A program made the translations under genes and the position numbers. Positions 58,529 to 64,000 of a stretch of DNA of 64,000 nucleotides are shown piece by piece. The stretch's first letter is position 1. Every line of letters begins with the position of its first letter. Under the pieces are notes generated by a model. That model searched no databases. It was not told the origin of the DNA and worked only from the letters and a program-made list of their open reading frames with translations. Source of the DNA: Roseimicrobium sp. ORNL1 (lineage in GTDB: Bacteria > Verrucomicrobiota > Verrucomicrobiia > Verrucomicrobiales > Verrucomicrobiaceae); assembly GCF_011044495.1 (NCBI RefSeq), contig NZ_CP049143.1, positions 930,001 to 994,000 of the forward strand, given 5' to 3'.

Positions 58529-60634
58529 CTATTGGGCCGAGGCCGTGGCGCTCTTGGTCTGGACGGCAGGGCTGCCGGGTGCTTTCAGCAGGCGTTCCAG
58601 AGCCGTGTCCGGCTTGATGCCTCGATCCAGCGCGTTTTGGTAGTGCTGCCGTGCCTTTTCGTAGTTGGGAGGATTGCTGGTCACGTAGAGGACGGCCAGA
58701 TTGAAGTGCGCATCGCCGTAGTTCGGGTCGATGGCGAGGGCGCTCTTGAATTCGGCCTCCGCCCGGCTCCGGTTGCTCATATTGCTGGCGATGATGCCCA
58801 GGTAGTGGTGGGCCTTCGAGTTGTTGCGGTCGTTGGCCACGGTCTTTTCGAAGGAGTTGAGCGCATCACTGAGCTTGTTCTGGCGGAAGTAGCACACGCC
58901 CAGGCTGTAGTGGGCCACGGAATTGTCTGGCGAGTAGACCAGGCACTTCTGGAAGAGCACCTCGGCTTCCTCATACTTCTTCTGCCGGAGCTTGATGCCG
59001 GCGAGGCTCGTCAGGGCAAAGGAGTTCTTCGGATTCACGCGCAGGGCGTCCTGCAGGCTCTGTTCGGCGGCGACGTAGTCGCTGCGGAGGATGGCCGAGT
59101 CCGCGGCCGCCATGAGGGTCTCCTCGGAGGAGCCATTGACGCTGGCTGGAGGGGCGGCAGGCTTGGGAGTATTGTCGCTGCCAGCCGCCTCGGGGGCTTG
59201 GGCTGGGGCGCTGGGAGGTGCTGCCATGCCTGAGCGGGCTTCCAGCGTGGCGGTCACACCACTGGCGGCCAGGATTTCCTTGAGCTCGGGCTCGGTGAAG
59301 AGGGACTCTTCTCCCACGGAGATTTGGATCTTGCCGGAGGTGAGGTCCTCCAGGTTCTCCATCAGCGTCTGCGAGGTGCTCTCCATCTTCTTCATTTCCG
59401 CGATCACCAGTTCCTTCGCCTGGCGGGCGCGTTCCTGCTGGCGGAGCTGGCGCATGATGATGGCGCGCAGAGCCTTGTTCTCTTCAGCAGCCTTGGCATC
59501 TTCAGGAGAGGCGCTCTTGACGGACTTGCCGGAGCTGGCGAGTTCCTTGCTCATCTCCTTGTACTTCATCGTGAGTTCCGCCACCTGCGTCTGGTAGGCG
59601 GTGTTCTCCTGGCGAAGCTTGGCCAGTTCGGACTGGATGCCGGTGATCTGCGTCTTGAGAGCCACGATTTCCTGGTCCTTCTTTTCGCTCTCGGACTTCA
59701 GCTTCTCCACCTGGGCCTTCGCGGTCTCCAGTTCCTTCTTGATGCGGGTGTTCTCCGCAATCAGCTTGGTCATCTCCTCGGGCTTCGCGTTGCCTTTCTT
59801 GGCATCTTCCAGTTCCGCAGTGAGCTTCTTCTGGTCTTCCATGATGGCGGCCTTCTCCTTCTGGAGGGACTCGATGACCTTGCCAGACTCTTCAAATTCC
59901 TTGGTCTTGGCCGCGAGCATGTCATTCACAATCTTCGATTCACTGCGCAGGCGCTGGAGTTCCTGCTGCGTGGCCACATCCGAGCTGCTGGCCTCCTTGT
60001 TCATGCTTTCCATGCGCTTCATCAGGTCGGATTGCATGCCCTTGAGTTGGTCACGCTCCTGGGCGGCGCCCATGTAACCGCGGGAGTAGACGTCCAGGTC
60101 CTGCAACAGCTTTTGGTTGCTGCGCTCCAGTTCCTGGATTTTCTGCTGCTGCTGCTGGAACTGCTGGTTGAGTGCGTCCACCGGGCTGGTGCCGGGACTC
60201 AGCGTGGGAGCTTGCATGGGGGCCTGAGGTGTCACCGCGTAGGTGCCGGGCTGGGGAACCGGGGGCATAGGCAGCGGCGCAGAGGTGGCCGGCATCACCG
60301 GGACCTGCTGGACGGGAGCTGCCGGCGCGGCGTTCAGACCGCTGACATTGTACCCCAGGCGTTGCAGGCCGGTGACGACGATGCGCAGGCGGTAGCCCAC
60401 CACGTCTGGCTGCCAGTCGGGATAGTTCTGCGAGACGGAGCTGATGATGCGATAGGCATCCAGGTAGGCGCGGATGGCCGAATCCTTCTTGCCTTCCTGC
60501 TCGAGCTTTTCGCCCTGTTTCCAGAGCTGGTAGCCATCGAAGAAGACATCACCGCCAACACTGCCGGACTGGGCGGGGGCCAGCGCAAGGCTGCAAAGGA
60601 GCCAGCTAAGGACGAGAAGAGGGAGTCTGGGCAT
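58529..60634 (-). CDS. Exported coiled-coil and TPR protein
   Basis: A 701-residue protein: signal peptide (RLPLLVLSWLLCSLALAPA), a first helical repeat (YQLWKQGEKLEQEGKKDSAI), a Pro/Gln linker, then a long coiled coil (about residues 155-420; for example LAAKTKEFEESGKVIESLQ and IQSELAKLRQENTAYQTQVA). An Ala/Pro linker follows, and four to five TPRs at the C-terminus (AEQSLQDALRVNPKNSFALT; NSVAHYSLGVCYFRQNKLSD; AHHYLGIIASNMSNRSRAEA). Probably a periplasmic scaffold. Start ATG 60634 opens the signal; the longer frame is not supported. Base of a gene pair with the PpiD-like gene (93-bp gap). Confidence 0.87.
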   Translation of the reverse strand: MPRLPLLVLSWLLCSLALAPAQSGSVGGDVFFDGYQLWKQGEKLEQEGKKDSAIRAYLDAYRIISSVSQNYPDWQPDVVGYRLRIVVTGLQRLGYNVSGLNAAPAAPVQQVPVMPATSAPLPMPPVPQPGTYAVTPQAPMQAPTLSPGTSPVDALNQQFQQQQQKIQELERSNQKLLQDLDVYSRGYMGAAQERDQLKGMQSDLMKRMESMNKEASSSDVATQQELQRLRSESKIVNDMLAAKTKEFEESGKVIESLQKEKAAIMEDQKKLTAELEDAKKGNAKPEEMTKLIAENTRIKKELETAKAQVEKLKSESEKKDQEIVALKTQITGIQSELAKLRQENTAYQTQVAELTMKYKEMSKELASSGKSVKSASPEDAKAAEENKALRAIIMRQLRQQERARQAKELVIAEMKKMESTSQTLMENLEDLTSGKIQISVGEESLFTEPELKEILAASGVTATLEARSGMAAPPSAPAQAPEAAGSDNTPKPAAPPASVNGSSEETLMAAADSAILRSDYVAAEQSLQDALRVNPKNSFALTSLAGIKLRQKKYEEAEVLFQKCLVYSPDNSVAHYSLGVCYFRQNKLSDALNSFEKTVANDRNNSKAHHYLGIIASNMSNRSRAEAEFKSALAIDPNYGDAHFNLAVLYVTSNPPNYEKARQHYQNALDRGIKPDTALERLLKAPGSPAVQTKSATASAQ

Positions 60635-60846
60635 AGATCGGGGCAATAAAATAAAAGCACGTAGATTAACCGCTGCGTGGGGACTTGTCCATGCCCAGGA
60701 ACGGCCCAGAATCGCACGGCGGGCAGGCGTTTCGCACGCTGTGACGGTGGGCGAACGGTTCCCGACCATGCAACGGGCGCAAATCCAGTGATTTACGGGC
60801 ACGAGCCTTCGCCTCTCCCCTCACGCGAGGGCAAGCAGGCTGCTTT

Positions 60847-60867
60847 CGCGCGTCCTCAGGACGCGCG
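60847..60867. other. Perfect 10-1-10 palindrome
   Basis: CGCGCGTCCT-C-AGGACGCGCG in the 247-bp gap between the stop of the 60882 gene and the coiled-coil gene. It is close after the minus-strand stop at 60882 and could act as a terminator hairpin, though no T tract follows. Confidence 0.5.
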
Positions 60868-60881
60868 AGGGGAAACATCGA

Positions 60882-61463
60882 TTACTTCCTCAGATCGTAA
60901 GCGGCCATGAAGTATTGCACCGGACTGTCTTTGGAGTGGAGCACGATCGCCAGCCCCGGATTTGAGGTGCTGAAGGAGTAAAGCGTCGGATTGTTCGGCG
61001 ATTCTCGAACTTGAGGCTCTCCGTATTTCGCCACAAAATCCTCGAAACGGCTGCCCACGCCTAGGCCCTCCGTGGTCTTGACGTTGTCTGAGTTTACCTG
61101 GAGTTGGGCAAACTGCCCGTTGTAGGCATTGAACCGCAACGTGATCCCATAGTTGCCCGGTACTTGCACAGCCAGATTGGCCTTCTTTCGCGGAGGCTCC
61201 ATGAACTCAGTGAATTTGCGCACGGCCGCCGCTCGCTCTTCGGGAGCATTGAAGAAGAGCGCTGCGATCACATCCGCACCGTCCTGCTTGAATCTGATTC
61301 CCTCAAAGGTTGCTGCCTTCGTATCGAGGAGAAACTCCCTTTGCTTCTGCGGCAGCGGGGCCGGTGCTTGGGCATTCGAACGCAGACTTCCTGTCAGCAA
61401 GGAGACGAGGGTGAGAGACAGGGTGCACAACAGCGGAGTGAAGGTCAGATTCATAAGCTGCAT
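60882..61463 (-). CDS. Exported hypothetical protein
   Basis: About 193 residues: signal peptide (FTPLLCTLSLTLVSLLTGSL), then LPQKQREFLLDTKAATFEGI, an AERAAAVRKFTEF-type helix region, ITLRFNAYNGQFAQLQVNSD and LGVGSRFEDFVAKYGEPQVR, resembling the repeated strands of small periplasmic proteins whose GxGxxxxxxxxxYGxP motif recalls BamE/SmpA-like domains. That likeness is weak. ATGs at 61463 and 61454 are candidate starts; the longer frame from 61709 is not supported by a signal peptide. Confidence 0.68.
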   Translation of the reverse strand: MQLMNLTFTPLLCTLSLTLVSLLTGSLRSNAQAPAPLPQKQREFLLDTKAATFEGIRFKQDGADVIAALFFNAPEERAAAVRKFTEFMEPPRKKANLAVQVPGNYGITLRFNAYNGQFAQLQVNSDNVKTTEGLGVGSRFEDFVAKYGEPQVRESPNNPTLYSFSTSNPGLAIVLHSKDSPVQYFMAAYDLRK

Positions 61464-61662
61464 CAGGTGGATATCGCGATCTTCTTTGTGCGATATAGAA
61501 GTGTAATGACTGGCGAAGGATGGAGCAAGACTGAAATGGAAAGGGCGGCTGAACCCACCTTCATTCCGCAATCGTTGCGACCGCTTGATTGACAAAACTT
61601 TCCCGCTACCGAACACTGGCCGCAGAGTTAACAAAAGTGGTTCAGATAGAAAGGCTGAAAAC

Positions 61663-63030
61663 ATGATGAGGAACTCAATCTTGCTGCTCGGGCTGCTTTT
61701 TGCCGGCATTGCAAACGCCCAGACCGCTTCACCAGCGCCGACTCCAGCTCCGCCGGTGGTCCTGTTTCAGAACGTTCGTATCTTCGACGGCAAGAAGAGT
61801 GAGCTGTCTCCGCCGTCTCATGTGCTGGTGCGAGGTAACAAGATCGAGAAAATTTCGGATCGCCCCATCCCGATCGAAAACGAAGCGAATGCCACGACGA
61901 TCGACGGAACGGGCAAGACCCTCATTCCCGGGCTGATCGACATGCATTGGCACACGATTCTGGTGCGACCGACCGCATTGCAGGCCATCGAGGGAGATGT
62001 TGGTCATGTCACGCTGATGGCGGGTGCCGAGGCTACTGATACGCTCATGCGCGGCTTCACCACGGTGCGGGATCTGGGCGGGCCGGCCTTCGGATTGAAG
62101 CGCGCGATTGACGAGGGTACTGTCGTTGGCCCTCGCATCTACCCATGCGGCGCGATCATCAGCATCACGGGAGGACATGGCGATTTCCGGCGTCCGTCGG
62201 AGATTCCCCGCGAACTCGGAGGCAGGCTGGCACGCATGTCACAGGTGGGCGGCAGCATGATTGCCGATAATCCCGATGAGGTACGCTTGCGCGTCCGGGA
62301 GCAATTGATGCTCGGCGCGACCCAAATCAAACTGACGGCCGGTGGCGGAGTGGCATCCCCACACAGTCCTTTGGACGTCTCCACCTTCAGCGAGGCTGAA
62401 CTCCGGGCTGCCGTGGAAGCGGCGGAGAACTGGGGAACGTACGTCACCGTCCACGCCTACACACCTCAGTCCATCCAGCGCTCCATCAATGCCGGGGTGA
62501 AGTGCATCGAACACGGCCATCTCATGGACGAGGAGACGGCGAAGTTGATCGCTGAGAAGGGCGTCTGGCTGAGCACGCAGCCTTTTCCTGATGAAATTGC
62601 AAATGCCTTCCCTCCCGGTTCCTTTGAGCGTGAGAAGGCGATGAAGGTGCTGACCGGTGTGGAGACGGTGTATGGCTTCGTGAAGAAGTACAAGCTGAAG
62701 ACCGCCTTCGGGACGGACGTCCTTTTCTCACGGGCACTGGCGCAGAAGCAGGGTGCGCTCCTGGCGAAGTTGTCACGCTGGTTCACACCGGCAGAAGCAT
62801 TGAAGATGGCCACTTCCACCAATGCCGAACTCCTCTCACTCTGCGGGCTGAGGAATCCCTATCCGGGCAAGCTTGGCGTCGTGGAAGAGGGCGCACTGGC
62901 AGACTTGCTTCTGGTCAATGGCGATCCACTGGTGAACCTCGAATTGATCGCGGATCCGGCGAAAAACTTCCTCGTGATCATGAAGGACGGAACGGTCCAC
63001 AAAAACACGCTCGGCGCCCGCGCGCAGTAG
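61663..63030 (+). CDS. Exported metal-dependent amidohydrolase (imidazolonepropionase-like)
   Basis: A 455-residue protein with a Sec signal (NSILLLGLLFAGIANAQ). Amidohydrolase features: LIPGLIDMHWHT (HxH metal site), GFTTVRDLGGPAFG, GATQIKLTAGGGVASP (candidate carbamylated Lys), YVTVHAYTPQSI and CIEHGHLMDEE (metal His residues), and FGTDVLFS (Asp). The final VVEEGALADLLLVNGDPL is the usual beta-sandwich end. Close to secreted Xaa-Pro dipeptidase-like or prolidase-type amidohydrolases; substrate uncertain. Start ATG 61663 or 61666 opens the signal. Confidence 0.9.
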   Translation: MMRNSILLLGLLFAGIANAQTASPAPTPAPPVVLFQNVRIFDGKKSELSPPSHVLVRGNKIEKISDRPIPIENEANATTIDGTGKTLIPGLIDMHWHTILVRPTALQAIEGDVGHVTLMAGAEATDTLMRGFTTVRDLGGPAFGLKRAIDEGTVVGPRIYPCGAIISITGGHGDFRRPSEIPRELGGRLARMSQVGGSMIADNPDEVRLRVREQLMLGATQIKLTAGGGVASPHSPLDVSTFSEAELRAAVEAAENWGTYVTVHAYTPQSIQRSINAGVKCIEHGHLMDEETAKLIAEKGVWLSTQPFPDEIANAFPPGSFEREKAMKVLTGVETVYGFVKKYKLKTAFGTDVLFSRALAQKQGALLAKLSRWFTPAEALKMATSTNAELLSLCGLRNPYPGKLGVVEEGALADLLLVNGDPLVNLELIADPAKNFLVIMKDGTVHKNTLGARAQ

Positions 63031-63051
63031 CTTAGCAGACGTGCTTGTGCT

Positions 63052-64000
63052 TCACGCGTACGTCCGCAGGACGTCGTGCACACCCTCCACGGCCATCCCG
63101 CCTTCACCCACGGCGGCAGCGCAGCGTTTCACGGAACCGGAGCGCACGTCCCCTGCGGCGAAGACTCCTGGTATGCTTGTCTCAAGCGCACCAGGTATCC
63201 GCTCTGCCCCTTTCCATGCGGGTGAATTCGCGACGGCCGCGCCGGTCTTGACGAAGCCTTTTTCGTCGCGCTCGATTTCGGGCGGCAGCCAGTCGGTGCA
63301 CGGCTTGGCGCCAATCATGGAAAAGACGGCGGGTGTTTGCACGGTGCGACGCTCGTGGGTGACCGTGTTCTCCAGTTCCACGGCTTCGAGAAGCTTTCCG
63401 CCCATCATCTTCCGAATCTCGGTGTGGCACAGCATCTCGATATTCTCTTTCGCCTCCACGCGCCGGGACAGGTAACTGGACATGGTGGAGGAAAGGCCCG
63501 CGCCACGGATCACCAGCACCACCTTCGCCGCATGTTCGGAGAGATACATCGCGGCCTGCCCGGCGGAGTTACCCGCTCCAGTCACCACCACCGTGGAGCC
63601 TTTGCAGAGGCGGGACTCACGCGCTGTTGCCGCGTAGTAGACACCGTTGCTCTCGAAGTCTTCACGACCCTCAGCATCGAGCCGGTGGTACTGCGCGCCC
63701 GTGGCGATGATAGCGCACTTGGCACGCAGGATGGCATGGCATCCATCCGACTGCAGGCTCACGCGATATTCGCCACTGCTGAAGCTCATGGTCAGCGCTC
63801 GCGAAGGCATGGAGAAGCTGGCACCGAACCGGTGCGCCTGAAGCTGCGCGCTGTACGTCAGATCTCCACCGCCGATGCCCGTGGGGAAGCCGAAGAAATT
63901 TTCGATCAACGACGAAGATCCCGCCTGCCCACCGGGCGCATAGCTCTCCAGGACGATGGTTTTGAGTCCTTCAGAAGCGGCATAGACCGCTGCGCCCAGC
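63052..64000 (-). CDS. Thioredoxin-reductase-like FAD/NAD(P) oxidoreductase, N-terminus beyond window edge
   Basis: Open frame from the stop at 63052 to the window edge (about 315 residues seen). The first visible part LGAAVYAASEGLKTIVLESY, then APGGQAGSSSLIENFFGFPT, places it in the thioredoxin-reductase-like family often fused to an upstream cNMP-binding or response domain. NAD(P) motif STVVVTGAGNSAGQAAMYLS and the second FAD motif SIPGVFAAGDVR follow. The redox CxxC of true thioredoxin reductases is not seen, so the electron acceptor is something else. The apparent start at 63909 is an internal TTG, not the real N-terminus. Confidence 0.9.
   Translation of the reverse strand, partial: LGAAVYAASEGLKTIVLESYAPGGQAGSSSLIENFFGFPTGIGGGDLTYSAQLQAHRFGASFSMPSRALTMSFSSGEYRVSLQSDGCHAILRAKCAIIATGAQYHRLDAEGREDFESNGVYYAATARESRLCKGSTVVVTGAGNSAGQAAMYLSEHAAKVVLVIRGAGLSSTMSSYLSRRVEAKENIEMLCHTEIRKMMGGKLLEAVELENTVTHERRTVQTPAVFSMIGAKPCTDWLPPEIERDEKGFVKTGAAVANSPAWKGAERIPGALETSIPGVFAAGDVRSGSVKRCAAAVGEGGMAVEGVHDVLRTYA

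Noticed and set aside
1-64000. CRISPR arrays, tRNA and rRNA genes, complete insertion sequences
   Set aside because: No regularly spaced direct repeats, no cloverleaf-like or rRNA-like sequence, and no transposase frame were found on reading both strands; a covariance-model scan was not possible here.

Overview
The window looks like chromosomal DNA from a Verrucomicrobiota bacterium of the Verrucomicrobiaceae type (Verrucomicrobium/Roseimicrobium/Prosthecobacter-like). The basis is inference from content. It has high GC, planctomycete/verrucomicrobial cassettes (PSCyt1-DUF1549-DUF1553 with DUF1501, a PSCyt1/SHD1 protein), Ser/Thr kinases with N-terminal CPxC ribbons next to ECF sigma factors that begin with a TRWTL motif, many Tat or Sec exported proteins, and many starts without a clear Shine-Dalgarno. 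No rRNA, tRNA, CRISPR array, phage or intact insertion sequence was seen.

Layout. 1-2910: ECF sigma factor (cut by the window edge), YCII/DGPF protein, SnoaL-like protein, small membrane protein and DUF899 protein, all on minus. 3350-8716: typA followed by a tightly overlapping minus-strand cassette DUF2071 / membrane methyltransferase / DoxX-like / BtaA-like DUF3419 / DUF5069. 8717-12433: a repeat-rich gap, the 3' remnant of a TonB-dependent receptor gene, an MFS transporter and a SASA esterase. 12544-17298: aspartate kinase, NlpC/P60 peptidase, PSCyt1 protein and a DUF116-prenyl synthase fusion. 17374-19857: a small accessory patch (Imm42-like protein, membrane beta-propeller protein). 19904-25574: exported archaemetzincin, an unknown exported protein, a Tat-exported sugar isomerase-like protein, a BNR sialidase-like protein and a SurA-like chaperone in an operon with mfd (25578-28922).

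29300-32195: first ECF sigma / Ser-Thr kinase module, in which a free secreted protein is a paralogue of the kinase's own extracytoplasmic domain. 32997-37226: a co-directional set encoding a lipoyl-carrier (GcvH-like) protein, a radical SAM enzyme, a small membrane protein, a Cys-rich CRCxYA protein, a Uma2 nuclease-fold protein and a two-cluster ferredoxin; this is my main candidate for an undescribed system. 37251-41741: second sigma / lipoprotein / WD40-kinase module. 42939-45101: Tes-like radical SAM protein with an Lgt-like membrane enzyme, a candidate lipid-modification pair. 45218-47269: RidA and an exported PQQ-propeller protein.

47322-54064: an iron-flavoured minus-strand run in which a Fur-like 7-1-7 palindrome precedes ferritin, then DUF1549/1553, DUF1501, an unknown exported protein and a PepSY membrane protein with its own weaker Fur-like site. 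54070-64000: glycosylase-annotated family protein, membrane and TPR proteins, a PpiD/SurA-like protein, a large coiled-coil/TPR protein, an exported amidohydrolase and a thioredoxin-reductase-like flavoprotein cut by the window edge.

Four intergenic sites carry a recurring element type: hairpins bounded by AAGGAGCG / CGCTCCTT arms, which the genes do not explain. Product names rest on motifs read by eye; no database search was run.
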